NCBI GenBank assembly: GCA_026874595.1
Contig: CM049306.1
Coordinates: forward strand, 102,809,142-102,873,141
Direction: 5' to 3'
Source of the DNA: Sipunculus nudus
Taxonomy: Eukaryota > Annelida > Sipuncula > Golfingiida > Sipunculidae
DNA: 64,000 nt
Shown here: positions 48,567 through 61,559 of the stretch, in pieces
Layout of the letters: each line of letters opens with the position of its first letter
Numbering within the stretch: position 1 is the first letter of the stretch
The notes under the pieces: model-generated
Database searches by the model: none
What the model was told of the DNA's origin: nothing
The model's input: only the letters and a program-made list of their open reading frames with translations
Made by a program: the position numbers and the translations under genes

Positions 48567-50610
48567 GTCACAATGGCCTACTTTGCTGAGTAACTCCACC
48601 GTCAGAGAATAATCCCACCTGATCCCTCGACCATGTGTCCTACATGTGACTTATCCTGCACACGATCTTCCCTCGCACAAATTACTGTTCAATGTCAGGT
48701 TGTATTCATGTATTACCATCACATAATTCATCATGTGATTCATATATTCATGTGGTTGCCAGTTTATTTTTTAACACTGCACAGTTGCAGTATGTAACAA
48801 TGTATATTGATCAGATTTGTGATGAAAATTCTTTTACTTTTGTGGTCAAGTTTTATCTATTTATGGCTGAAAAAGCTTAACATACATTTTAAATCATCTC
48901 CATTAATGTTTTGATGTGTTTTGATCTCTGTTTTATGAGATCAGACTTAATCATTGAATTTTTAATGAGAGTGAGACACCCTGTGGCATTCAGTAGCACT
49001 ATTATCCTGTTATCTTATAGAGGTTTATGGATACAGATTTGATTGTATGTGGCCATGGATTGTGCTTTATCAGATAATGTATTCACAGAGGCATGGCTAT
49101 AAATAGGGATAAGGATATTGCAATAGCATGTAAAATTTGCTAGTGAATTATGAAAGGTTGCCTAATATACTGATGTTTCAATTCATCATTTGAGGCAAGA
49201 TGAGGGATACTGGCCTGACACAACCATCAAGTATTCACATGCCTTGTCCATATACTTATCTATTTGATCATGTATTCACTATCTACCTTAACAAAATATT
49301 TCTGCTTGGTGCCATAAGCAGTTTCATTCAGAACACTTTACATGCATATCTTATGTTATGGTTTATTTAACAGTATTTACATCAATGTTTTCATATACCA
49401 GTATAATATCTTGATGCCATACAAAAATCATGAACAGTGGGATGTGTATATGTGTATGTGTGTTTGTAGTGTTTTACCACTGTATGAGTATTGTTTATAT
49501 TTACTGTACAACATGTGTTCTTACACAGTCACTTTAAAGCAGAACATCAAAAGAGATGTAAATATGACACTTTCAGATCTCAGTAATAAATCTCCACATT
49601 TAGCCTTTGTGATATGTTTCATGATTCATGCACAAAAACAATTCTTGTCTCATTGTTGTAGTTCACTAGTCTTTTCATCCTGCTATAGTAATAGTGCCAC
49701 CTGAAGTGTCTAGTCACACTGTGTCATGTTCTTAAATAGTGTACTGAATATTTAATACATTGTAATTCCTGGCTGTCACTCAGAGTTTCATGCTAGTGCT
49801 ACAACTGGTGCTGTTACTGCGACAGTCATGGTACCTCAGTCATGTTGGACCAAATCAAGTACTCTGATACATGTACAGTGAAGCTGGCCTTGAGGCAGTA
49901 TAAACTCTCTATTGAGGAAAGGTATTTAATACTGCACAGCAGAAACAAACACAAACACACATACACACATTAAGAGAAACAGAAAGAACGAGCATGTTTC
50001 CAAATGCTGCCATTTAGAAAAACAACCCAGTCCCTGCACTGTGCAATAGTTGTCCAGTGACCATTGCTGTGCTAACACCAGATGTTCTAAAGTGTTTAAT
50101 ATTCAATTCACTTTCTCAGCATATTTTATTGAGCACTTTGTTTCAAAAACTAGAAATCATAGACACACATTCGACACACACAAATGTATATAAATATATA
50201 TATATATATATACAAATATTTATACACACGTCTCAGCTGCTGGTCACCATCAAAGTATCTCTTCTTCATCAGATCTCATTTTACAGTAGCATCTTTGAGA
50301 CCATGTTTAACCTGTGATCTAGTTTTCTCTGAATGTACTTATGCTATGTCATACCTGTACATATGCTATGTCTAAATTTATAATAACTGCTACTGTGTTA
50401 CAGTGTTACACAATATTAACACCAATCAATTTGTCCAGTGAAAGTTTACACAATGATAGGACCAACAATTTTAAGACCTTGTTATTTACCATTTATAAAG
50501 CAATGATATTAGGTATGTAACCTTAGCTTTTAGAAAATATTAGATTATATTTGATAATTATTTGTTTTTATGAAGTGTTAACATGATCAATAAAATTTTC
50601 TTGAAATATT
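48567..50610 (+). other. SLC26A6-like: Probable 3' UTR exon of the SLC26 gene
   Basis: The acceptor aaatattttttttcag at 48566 pairs with the donor at 48233. No coding potential is recognisable downstream. The first clear polyadenylation hexamer with a plausible context is AATAAA at 50589-50594. It is followed by T-rich sequence, giving a ~2-kb 3' UTR that also contains a TA microsatellite near 50193. The end is an estimate. Confidence 0.5.
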
Positions 50611-50916
50611 AATTCCTTTGAATGAAATAACTAGATTATTTCTAATTAAATAATAGATATAAAATAGATATATTATAACAACATGGAAAATATGTTAAAT
50701 ATTGAATGATTATCAGATAGGGAGGACAAGGAGATTACTATAAAAGTGTGTCATGAAGGTCCATCTTAGTGTATTTGTGTAAGTTGTTAAATATAACTGT
50801 AGAGTTTTAGTTTCCACATCTTGAAATGTGCCATCTAACCTTCCATGTTGAGTATTTATCAGGCCATCACATAAACCATTCAGCCATGAGCACTCATTTG
50901 TTATGACCTGGTACAG

Positions 50917-51122
50917 CAGGGGAGGATCCAGGATTTTGGAAAAGGAGGGGTCCAACCCAGGAGGACTGATGACAAAACCTAGAAAAAGGTCCCAAAGTCT
51001 GGATGGGGGTTGGGGGGGGGGGGGGTGGGGCAGGCAGCAAAATCTGGTTTGAAACCCTTTAATAGGTTGCAGTGGCTGAATAACAGTCTGGACCCTTCCC
51101 CTGGATCTGCTTCTGTACAGTA
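50917..51122. mobile_element. GGATCC-ended short repeat, copy 1
   Basis: Left end caggggaggatccaggattt, right end (inverted) cagaagcagatccaggggaa, with a long G-run inside. Similar ends recur at 62133-62356 and at the right edge. MITE- or SINE-like, no ORF; the 175-codon minus-strand open frame across it is not a gene. Confidence 0.5.
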
Positions 51123-54100
51123 CACATGTATTTAGTTGACTGACCATAACCCACATTTTGTATCCACTTATTTTTCTCTTTCTTGTCCTTAAGAACCATT
51201 CCTTGGGCTGGGATAAATCTACCATATTATAATAAAGCATTAATGATTTTGAAAAAAACCCTATTTATATCAGATTTGATGTGCAGTGGGTTAAAAAATT
51301 ATCCCAAGCCAATCTCCATAGTTCTGTAGACCCTGGCATGTTTCACATTAGGAACCTTCAAATTTAAAGTCCTGTACCAGGCTACATGCCACCCCAATAA
51401 AGTGCTCCCCTTCCCCCATGTAATCTACCTGTATGTATTCTGCTTGTCCACCTGTGATGTACCTGTATACCTGCTTCAGCATCAGCTGTATCTTCATAAC
51501 TTGGCCAAACCTTGCCACCTTTCAGGTGATAATGCCAGTTTATATGAATTTAAGGCCTTGAAAAAGAATGGATTGTACAACAAGAGGACATTTTTTAAAT
51601 TGCTGGTTGAAACAAAATATGTTCGATATGTTGATCATGCAAGAAGGATATATATATATGCCTCAATTTGTTCAGTGATTCACATGAACAACAGAAGGTC
51701 TGTTCTGTTTTCCATGACACCTCTATTAATTCTTTGAAGGGATCATGTCAAGAACACCATTTAGTTTCTTTTTTAAATTAAAATTTGTAATTGGTAAAAA
51801 AAAATACAGTTTTGTATTTAACCATGATAGTATTCTCATAGTGGCATAATTTTATTGACACAGAAACATTGCTCAAACAATGTTAGCTGCAGACACAAAA
51901 TAAAGCTACATGTGGTACGAGAAAACTCATTAAAACAAAATTAGCAGTTTGGCTTGTCAATGGATGAGACAAAATGTAACATGTAAATGATATGACAAAT
52001 TATAACAAAAACTCAGACTTCCACATCAGTGAGATCACGGAGGTGCTTCCATGATATATGTAGTTTAGTTGTAGGTGCATGTTCTGAGATAATGTATACA
52101 ATATGAAGAGGCCCATTTATGAAACCCTGTGTAGATCCTTTGGAAGGTTGCAGTGAACTGATTGAGTTACAAAATTACAACTCTTTTTAGACTAGATTTA
52201 ATTTCTCCTGAACTGAATTATATCGTTCATTTCAAAATAACTGTTACTTGAGAATTGATATCCAGTAAATTAACTCTTGTTTAGTTGTGATGTCCACTAA
52301 TTTCTCACGTGAAAAACACAATAAACTGTTCTATATTTCAAATTTTTACTTGGTTTATCACCTTAGCCTGCTTTGATGTGCAGCCTGTCCAGTTATTAGC
52401 CTTGTATATGCATACAAATTTTGAAAATGATGCTTTTAACCAAAATGTTGCTGTAACTATACCTCACGATAGGCTTTGTAGTAAGAAATAAAAATAAGGA
52501 TTGCTTAATAGTTTCTAAAGTATGATATATTCCAGCTTCTGTTTGCTTATGTTTTTTCATTTATTTATTCATTATATTATTATAATATATTTTGTTTGAT
52601 TTGTGTATTTATATAGTATATTCTTTATTTAGTTTATGTACTACCGAAGTGAGTATATAAAGTGTTTCAGGTTGCATAGCGAATGCAATAATGGGATAAA
52701 TATATGTATAACTTTATTTCAGTGTTAATTCAGTATAAATAAATAAATATATAATTTATATATGACTTAACATAATCCATGTTAGGGTATTATAAAAAAA
52801 CAGTTCTTATTTAAAATATATTATTCAAATTAAAATGTCGAGCTGCCACGAGTCAAGGTAATTTTGTACTCAGTTTGAACACAGTGGTTAGTCAAAAGCA
52901 CAAATTTCTTTTTTTTGTCCAAATGGCAAAATGTTATAGAATTTATTCATACATTATTCATACTGGTACATTTTACCTTAGCAGTAATGTGAATGTACCA
53001 GTATAGCGATCGGTTTCATGCAGAATATTTTGCGACAGTGTAAAATATTTTGCAAGCTGATCAGACATTGAATATTTGTTTTTTTTTCGGTATATATATT
53101 GTGATTACTCTCCTTAGGGTGGAATCAGGGATTTTACAATTTTTTGTTTGTTCAGATCTCACCACCTTGAATTTAAAGTTTGTATATATAGGAGCTAACG
53201 AAATGACACATTTTCAGGCCAACATTTAAGGAGCAAACATTTCTTCCTGTAATAGGTTTTTAGTTGAGGCTTGAAGCATTCCATGTGCTCAAGGTGTGAC
53301 CGTGACAACCACCTCCATGTACTTGAACATGAAAATACATAGACATTGATGGGGTCTTTCAATTCATCAACAAGGAGTACGGCGGAAATACCGTATTTGA
53401 AGCGTGTGATTTTGAACTGGGGACTTCTTTTATATGACCTTTAACAGCTGATATATCATTATTATATATTATAATAGGTTTTAATTTTATGTAAACAAAT
53501 ATTTTAAAACTGTGAGTTCAGTTTTACAATACGGGTAGTAATTGAGACAAGCATTACTGTTATAGATGTAGTATACTATATTTTTACCATATTTCATCTT
53601 CTTGCACCAGGGACACAAATTGTAGAAATTATTATAGAATTATAATCTAAAATATACCTTCAGAATGGGTTTTATTTGAGTTCGTTATTGATCCCTAATT
53701 GGCTTAAATGTACTGTGAGGAAGCGTGTGACCTTTTTTTTTAGGGGACATTCAGAATCCCTCTTCTAAATGTTACTAAATATATGCCTGTGTATATATGA
53801 TTCACGAACTACATGTAATAACTTTCCGAAAATGGATCAAGATACTTTATTATTAACACTCTTGACGTGAAGTGCTTCGTCTGATTTCAGGAAAACGAAC
53901 GTTTGATACAAATATAAAAGGTGTATAAAAGGTAAATATAAAGGGTTTTTAATCTGTAACATTTATATATTTTAAATTATAATTAGAAGACCAGATGTAC
54001 AAGGTAACCTTACTCGTGCATGTACTCTGTCCATGTTACAGGTATTAAATTTATCAAAATTGCTGTGGACAGACGGTTATGCTCATTTTATATTTACTAT

Positions 54101-55041
54101 AGCATGTGTAAATAATCGTGAATTTAATGAATGTATGGTTACACAATAATACATGATTGTTAACACATTACAGAACTCCATCTGTACACAGGGTATAACT
54201 GATGTCTTTATTATCACGTATTTCATATCATATAATGTTACTTTATAATATAGATTAAAGTTATCCTTTGATTATATTTTAACTTGTGACGGTGTAAGAT
54301 TGAAACGCAATGCAAACGTAAGCTCAGTTTGTCATTCTTTGTCTGTATTTTGTAATACTGAAAGTTATTTTCTGAACAGCCTAGCAGACCATTCAGTATC
54401 AAGCCCTTATTCGTACCTTTGCTCAATTAATTGTTTACACATGAGGATTGAGCAATTAAGACTGTTTTGTCGTATTGTGAAAGTATATAGAAGACAAATT
54501 ACTTATGTATGCCAAAGAGAGTGTGTACCATGGTGCAGTGTATGCGTTCAGCGTGTATCATGTAGCTGTTAAGTTCCAGTATATACGGAACATGTACCTG
54601 GAGTGTTTACAAGTTCAAAAAGGAAAAATTTATTTAGACACATACGGTGAGGTATATTTTCAGTATAATAGCACAGGCTGATGAATATCAATTTTGTTTA
54701 TTTTATTAAATTGAATAAACAGGGTCAACATTGTTTCTGTCGTCTTGATTTTATTTGCACACTTTCATATGTAGGATATATGTGGCAGCCGCACTCGTGG
54801 AAGTCCCAGAAAAAAAAGTAGAAACGTTTTTGGAAAATAAAAGTTAAGTAATAAGAAATTATGAAATTATGAATGTAGATGCATACAGACTTTTTTCCGC
54901 CGATATATCAAGTCTGTTATTAAATAATAATCTATACTTGAACCGAACTGTTACCGTCTCGTGGTGCACTTAATCCGAGTAACCCTTTTAATATTTAAAT
55001 CATGTAGACTAAAATATTTCACATACAAATGAAGCTGGTTC
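51123..55041. other. Downstream flank of the SLC26 gene, no gene seen
   Basis: AT-rich intergenic sequence. Open frames are low-complexity and lack splice or family support. AATAAA occurs near 54714 and 54836, so a much longer 3' UTR cannot be excluded. Confidence 0.4.
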
Positions 55042-55068
55042 TGAGCAGGAGTAACCTGTATACCCAGT

Positions 55069-55368
55069 ATGGGCAGTATAATCTCTACAAGGGCAGCTGG
55101 GAAAGTTCCAAAGAAACTCCGGGTTTTCTGCAAACTGTATTCACCTTTCCAACGGATTGGTACGAATGAAAAATGGCTTCCCGTGCAGTTGTTTCCCTGT
55201 CCGAGACGGGCGGATAGGCATTATTACGACCCCAGCCAGTATCCTAATTTTGCTACACAGAGAATATATCACGATCTATCAACTTTTGATTGGATTAATG
55301 GTGAGTTGTACTCGCTGGAACAGAGGCGGCCACGAATAGCAAATAATTGCCCTGACCCTCGCCGGTGA
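55069..55368 (+). CDS. Orphan 99-codon ORF with N-myristoylation-type start
   Basis: ATG in a strong context (A at -3, G at +4) with an in-frame TGA 27 nt upstream, so the start is bounded. The protein begins MGSIISTRAAGKVPKK: Gly2 with Ser at position 6 and basic residues after it, the pattern for N-myristoylation and membrane attachment. The rest is Pro/Arg/Tyr-rich (LFPCPRRADRHYYDP, NFATQRIYHDLSTFDW) with balanced composition unlike chance frames in this AT-rich DNA. A strong internal donor ATG|GTGAGT at 55300/55301 means it could instead be a first exon. I do not recognise the family. The locus is distinctly richer in GC than its flanks. Confidence 0.5.
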   Translation: MGSIISTRAAGKVPKKLRVFCKLYSPFQRIGTNEKWLPVQLFPCPRRADRHYYDPSQYPNFATQRIYHDLSTFDWINGELYSLEQRRPRIANNCPDPRR

Positions 55369-55687
55369 AACAAATTAATTTCACCAAAATCGGTACCTAC
55401 CTGGTTTTAGTGAAGTCAACAAAAATAAACAACTAACCGACGGCGATTAAAACATAGCACCTCCTCGCAGAGGTACATTAAGAAAATGATCGAAAACAAC
55501 GGAAGTTTAAGGACGCAGATGGGATGATAACTGACTGATTTGTTATGCTTGTGTGCATTTATAGGTAGAAGTACACAAACTCACTTAATAATTTCATATA
55601 CAACACGACATAGCATTGTCATACTGTATATATACCTAAACCTGATTAAGAATTAATATATACTGGAAACATAATATCTTATTTTAA

Positions 55688-56770
55688 GCGAACACAACTG
55701 TGAGCTTATGCGATGGTGCGGCGTCGTCCGTCGTCTGTACGTTAACCCATACTACCTTGAAAACGGCAAGAGTTAGCATTACGAAATTTTATGAAAAAAA
55801 TTTAGTCATCTAAAAAACTCTATCGGATTTTGCTTATTTTTTGGCTAACTGCATTTTCTTAGATTTTATAGGGAAAAATCTAATAAAGCTTTAAAAATCT
55901 TCTCCGAAACTGTTCAGCCAAATTGTCCAGTATTTTACAGAAATGATTCCTGGAACAATCTCTCTCAAGTTTGTTCGAATGGTTCAAGTTCGATGATTTT
56001 TAGCCGAGTTACAGGAAGTTGAACTTAGGCATCTGTCCAAAAAAGCATACTAAAATTACAATCTCAGAAGTAACTTGAGCTATCATCACCAATTTTATGC
56101 CAATGCTGGTCACATGAGTCATATCTGAAATTGAGGTATTGGTGGCGCCACCTGCATGGGCCTTTTTTGTACGGGGGTCATCAGTGCCCGTATCATACTG
56201 ATGGCTACAAAAAAATTCTTCTCTGAAACCATATGGCCAAATTGTTTAATATTGCACAGAAATGCTCCTAGGGTAGTGCTTTCTGAAGTTTGTTCAAATG
56301 GTCTCAGTTCAGTGACTTTTGGCTGAGTTATGGGAAGCTGAATTTAGTCATATGCCATAACAGCCCATTTTAGCTCAGTGGCTACAAAGATCTCCTCAAA
56401 AACCACTGGGCCAAATTCTTAAATCTCACACATTAATTATCCTTAGATGTTTATAATTCAAGTTTGTTCAAATGGTTTTGGTTCAGTGATTTTTGGCTGA
56501 GTTATGGGAAGCTGAACTTAGCCATTTTGCTGTATTTTCCTTTATGAGTTATAAACCTGCAAAACGTTTTTTGACTGATGCCACTAAAGCCAATTTGTTT
56601 AATATTTTACAAGAATAATCCCCTGAATAATTCTTATAATAATTGTCTTTTATGGTTCCAAAGAATGAATTTTGGCTGAATTATAAAGATTGAGTTGAGT
56701 CATTTTACCATATATGTTAGCTGTGTGAAGCAGATACATCTAGCCTGGCACCAGTTTATCAGCATCCGTT
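55688..56770 (+). mobile_element. Family IV HINE-like element, copy 1 (3'-truncated)
   Basis: Starts GCGAACACAACTGTGAGC, then TTATGCGATGGTGCGGCG and cgtccgtcgtctgt, as in copy 2 at 57055. Internal units share gttcraatggtt and ggctgagttatgggaagctgaa phrases; one has the GGTGGCGCCACC palindrome (56141-56152). No right terminus, so truncated or fused with unrelated sequence near 56.77 kb. Confidence 0.6.
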
Positions 56771-57054
56771 ACATTATGCCTCCAGACATTTAGATTTCAG
56801 GTTATTTATGGTTAATATTGACAAGAATGTATTTTAAAAACTTTTAAAAAATGTAGATTTATGAATTTAGATATTCCTCATGCCAGGTAATGTTAACAAT
56901 CACAGGTATACAGCTCTCTGTGGGTATATAAAGACGGCTGTACATGGATTATAAATAATTGGTATCCATACTCAACTTAATTCAAGATTTTGCCATCAGT
57001 GAGATGTATTTGTATTATAATTTTGCATTCAATATGCATCCGTAGTAATTTTTG

Positions 57055-59395
57055 GCGAACCTGGGAGCTAATGCGATGGTGTGGCGTGGTCCGTCGTCTG
57101 TCCGTTTACCCATACTGTTTCGAAAACAACTGGAGCTAGCATCATTAAATTTAATGCAAAAAATTAGCCATCTCAAAAACTGCATTTTCTTAGATTTTTT
57201 AGAGAAAAAGCTAAAAAAATCTTTAAAACGGTCAAGCCAAATTGTTCAATATTTCACAGAAATAATCTTTTATACCATCTTTCTCAAGTTTGTTCGAATG
57301 GTTCAAGTTGGTTGATTTTTTTCCGAATTACAGGAAGTTGAACTTAGTAAACTGTCCAAAAAAGCATACTAAAATGACAATCTCAGTAACGGCCGGAGCT
57401 ATCATGACCAAATTTTATGCCAGTGTTGGTCACATGAGTCATATATGAAATTCCTCTATTGCTGGCGCCACATGCATTGACCTTTTTTTTGTACGGGGGT
57501 CATTGGTCATCTGAACATTAACCCATAATTTCTCAGGAATAGCAGGAGTTACCATCCCCAGATTTTATGCAATAATCTGTCACATATCAAATGTTGTGGG
57601 GTTCAGTTTATTTATTTATTTATTTTTTTTGCTGTCTGCATTTACTTAGATTTTATAGGGGAAGAGCTGAAAAAACCCTTTAAAAGTCTTCTTCTTGTAA
57701 ACGGTCAAGCCAAATTGTTCAATATTTTAGAGAAATGATTCTAGAGGCAAGCCCTCTCAAGTTTGTTCAAATGATTTGCATTTGATGAATTTTCGTGGTG
57801 TTACACAAATTTGAACAGTCATTTGGCCAATTTAGCATACTGACATAGTAATCTCAGAAATGACAGAAGCTAGAATTACCAAGTATTGTGCAAATGTTGG
57901 TCACATGACTCATATTTGAAGTTGCAGATTTTGTGGTGCCACCTACATTGACCTGTTTTTTATTGGCAAAAACCTCATAATTTTAGCCTTTTTCAGCTTA
58001 AAGTGTTTATGATGAAACTGTCAAGTTGAATCGTTCAATTTTTCAAAAGAATTATCCTAGAACATGGTTCTTTCAATCATATCAATAAAGCTTAAGTTAG
58101 TCTTATGGCCATTATTATGGCTATTTAAAACTGAGAAATCTGTTCTTCTACAAAACTATTGTTTCAATAAAACTTCTGTAACATTGCACAAAAATTATTC
58201 TTAGGTGGCCTTTGTTCAAGTTTACTTGAATGATTTTTGGCAGAATTATTGGACGTTTAGCAATGAAAGAACTGCATCTTTTATTATTCTAGATATTTTG
58301 ATAAAACGTTTATGAATATATAAAAAGCATTTTGGCCAAAGTCTTTCAGGATGTGTAAACATATTTACCAACAGGCCAAGATTGTGTCTGTATCTTTAAA
58401 TAGGTTGAGAAACTGCCAATTGTTTCAGATTTGGCAACAGATCAAGAGTTCATTCAGTGCGGCCAGATATAGGTCAAGAGTTCAGTCAGTGCAGCCAAGC
58501 ACAAGGCATGTGATCACCTCATGGGTGACATGTGATCACCTCATGGGTGTCATGCCCCTCCGGGCTGCATGTGGAGCCAATCTGTGAACTTAGCAATCGT
58601 GTGGCTACTATTTAAGATTTGGCAACAGACCAAAGGTCAGTCTGGATCTATTTATAGCTTTGGCAGACTGCCAACTGTGTCAGATTATGCAACAGGTCAA
58701 GAGTTCACTCAGTGCAGCCAGGTACAGATCAAAAATTCACTTAGTCTAGCCAGGTGAAGGTCATGAGTTCACTCAGTGCAGTAGCCTGAGCCAGCAAATT
58801 TGTCACAGTTCACTCGGGGCAACTGCCTTTCTCACCTAAGCCTGGTCAGCCCCATGCATCAGACTCGAGGTAAGTTTGATGTATTGGCCTGATATTTTGA
58901 CCTGTCTATGTGTCTTTAATGGCTTTATCGTTCACAAGACAGGTGACGCCACCTACAATGATTTTGCACAGTGTATGTGCCTGCTTATTTCTACAGAGGA
59001 ATTAGATTTATCAGCCTGAAATTGGGCATATTTATACATATCGAATAGCTTTGTCTTATACAAGACTGGTGGTGCCACCTACAATAATTTTTGCACAGTT
59101 TGTGCCCCAGCTTATTTTTCAGGAGTGGTTTGATATATCAGTCTGAAATGCGGCATATGTATATATCTCTGATAGCTTCGTTGTATACAAGACTGGTGGT
59201 GCCGGCCACAATCATTTTTGTGTTGTGTGCACCCATGCCAGAATTTCAGCAATGATGTTTGTGTAATTGTTTCTTATTCAAAATGTTTAGTACTTGCATT
59301 TTTCATATACATGAGAAGTAATGGTCCAGCATTAAAGCATTATACCGGGTGTATTTCCCAATGCACAGGTTCGCATTAGGCCTGTAGGCCTTGTT
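57055..59395 (+). mobile_element. Family IV HINE-like element, copy 2
   Basis: Left end GCGAACCTGGGAGCTAATGC; right end CACAGGTTCGCATTAGG, hairpin AGGCC-tgt-AGGCC, TTGTT (59366-59395). GCGAACCTG and CTAATGCGA of the left end are both inverted in the right end. Contains family IV blocks, two ~230-bp 'gccaagcac/aagagttcagtcagtgca' units (58440-58800), and three ~125-bp units with GGTGNCGCC cores (58944, 59067, 59194). Confidence 0.65.
58420..58800. repeat. Diverged tandem repeat inside family IV copy 2
   Basis: Repeated phrases ttggcaacagatcaa, aagagttcactcagtgcagcca and a gaaactgccaa/agactgccaa motif, with a further local duplication tgtgatcacctcatgggtg (near 58510 and 58530). Confidence 0.75.
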
Positions 59396-59519
59396 TAAAA
59401 ACCTTATACCTAATTGTAATATATTTGAAATGTGTCACAAAGACCATATAAGGTATATATGTGTGTGTGTGTAACTGTGTATATATTTATATATGTGTGT
59501 GTGTTTGTGTGATGAATAA

Positions 59520-59670
59520 AGTTGCGAGTCGCCCCCCCCCCCCCCACCCTTGATGACAAATTGACGCCACAGCGCGGCTGGCTATTCGAACTCTTTGGAC
59601 CTATTATTATTTGTTCCACATGGGACCCTAGTCGGTGATTTCATTGTGCTCTAACCAACTCCAGATGCCG
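59520..59670 (-). mobile_element. Possible tRNA-derived SINE head, minus strand
   Basis: On the minus strand, CTGGAGTTGGTTAGAGCACA resembles a tRNA box A and GAGTTCGAATAGCC a box B, but they are ~60 nt apart and the fold is not a tRNA. A poly-C/G run lies at the other end (59531-59546). Weak call. Confidence 0.3.
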
Positions 59671-61320
59671 TCACATCCAAAGCCAGAGATGACTGCAGAG
59701 ACGTGGTTTTTACAGGTGCCTAATGACGGGTCTGTGTGACAAATATTGTCACGTGATTAGCTTCTTCTGTACTGCATGACGTCATCACCTAGCGGGACGT
59801 TTCCTGCCATACAAACACAATCTTTTCAGTGTGACCCCGGGTATACATGTTACGTATGTGGGCTGGCCTTTTAATCAGCTCCTTTATGTTAACGCTGATA
59901 CATCATCGCTGATACTCGTGACGATTTTTAGGCAACCAAAAGCGAAGCATGCATTTAATCTTGCATTGTATTATGGCAAACAAATAAAATGAATATCACG
60001 AATATCCTTGTGTGTGTTTAATTAAATAACTCATCTGAATATTAACATAATATAATTTTAGTCTACTACGTATAATTTTTAGTATTCTTAAATGAAAACT
60101 TAAGCAGTTACGTTTGTTATTACTCTTTAAAAATTGCTTTTTCTATTTCAAATTGTAATCCAGTATAATATCCATTCCGAATGATGGGGAAAAATGACAT
60201 GAAGCTCTGAGACCTCAGAGGTAAATATAGACCGTCTTAGGTGGATACACGGAACAACTCATTCCTGGGTTGTAACTGGGGTTATAGCACGATACGATCT
60301 GTTACTCTTAGAAAGGAAATTAAATAAAAATATTTCCTATGGCTTTAACATACCAATGTTCACACAATGTTGTATGTCGAAAGGCCTGTAATAATAATAA
60401 TAAAAAAATAACCATTCTGGAAATCATAAAGCACCTGAAATATCAATAACTGATTTATTTGTCCAGAGAGAATTGAAGCATTAAGAGCCCGGTAGAAATC
60501 TTGCATTTGGTGGCAGTCCTGTATAATGCTTTAGGCCTGTACGTGTACTATTATGTTCATATTATATTTTCACTTCCTTGATGCAAAACATTGCTGAGAA
60601 TATAACGGTAACGTTTTTCAGTGGTCGATTATATAAAATACACATAGATGTACTGAACATTAATCAATGGATATATGTTAAATCTCACAGTTGTGTATGG
60701 AGTGTTATAATCACAGTTAACTGCAGGGGCAATCTATGGACTCCACATTGCGTCAGTCACTAAAAAAGCAACTGAGGAGTTCATTTTTATAGGCTAACCG
60801 TTTCCGTGCCACAACTGTACATTTGTTAAAAATAATATTTAGTGCCATATTAAATGGAAACTTCCAGTCGGACAACGGGAAATATTCTTCATATAGTTTA
60901 ACTCGGCTAAATAAAAATCACCAATTAAGCCTTGCCGGGTTTGCTAAAAAATCCCGCCGATCCTAAAACTAGGTTAACCTAACCTCATTTATATAACATT
61001 ACAAATATTTCTGTCCTCATACACAGTTTAAAAGCAAAAAATGGCAATCAAGTTTTTCAAAAATAGTTCTCAGTGTAAGGTCATGATATATGTCTACACG
61101 ATCGTCACCTGAACGTCATTATCCGTTGGTCAATGGTATGACACAAAATACTTTCACTGGTGTATGCAAACTGTGACAAGATTTATAAACGGTGTCACTC
61201 TTATAGAAGGAAAGTTAATTGTGTTTTAATGCGGAAAATTAAGAAATAGGCTACGGAACCTTAATTAGAGGACAACTAATGAATAATTAAGTATAGCTAC
61301 AATATAATCCTTGACGATTC
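59671..61320. other. Intergenic stretch, no gene seen
   Basis: No convincing exon or repeat end. It is less repetitive than the preceding 4 kb and may hold regulatory sequence for the promoter described next. Confidence 0.4.
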
Positions 61321-61393
61321 TTGCATCTTGCATGTAACAGTGAAAGCGGAGAACGTTGTGTTGGAAGACAGCATAACCCTAGCAACAACCCAT

Positions 61394-61525
61394 TGACCTA
61401 CATGACCTACAAGGGGCACGCCACATCTAGTGTTTCCATGACGTGGGTGACTTCCCTGACTCAGGGCTGTATGTTATTGCCGTATGTGTTTATAAGCGCA
61501 GTACAGACCAGCAGATGTGAGGTGG
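61394..61525 (+). promoter_or_regulatory. Candidate TATA promoter with DR3, CRE-like and AP-1 sites
   Basis: A perfect direct repeat TGACCT-ACA-TGACCT (61394-61408; AGGTCA DR3 on the other strand), TGACGTGG (61439-61446, CRE/E-box-like), TGACTCA (61457-61463, AP-1), and TTTATAAG (TATAAG at 61491-61496). Transcription would start near 61520, about 40 nt before the ATG at 61560. A plausible, compact inducible promoter on sequence grounds only. Confidence 0.45.
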
Positions 61526-61559
61526 TTTTGAGATCGGAAAGCAGCCGAAGACCCTCACG

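Noticed and set aside
50713-51240. Longest open frame in the window (175 codons, minus strand)
   Set aside because: It runs across a GGATCC/poly-G repeat and encodes low-complexity proline runs; no domain, splice or codon support.
51402-51737. 111-codon plus-strand open frame downstream of the SLC26 gene
   Set aside because: AT-driven composition, no strong start context, and no splice or family support; likely UTR or intergenic.
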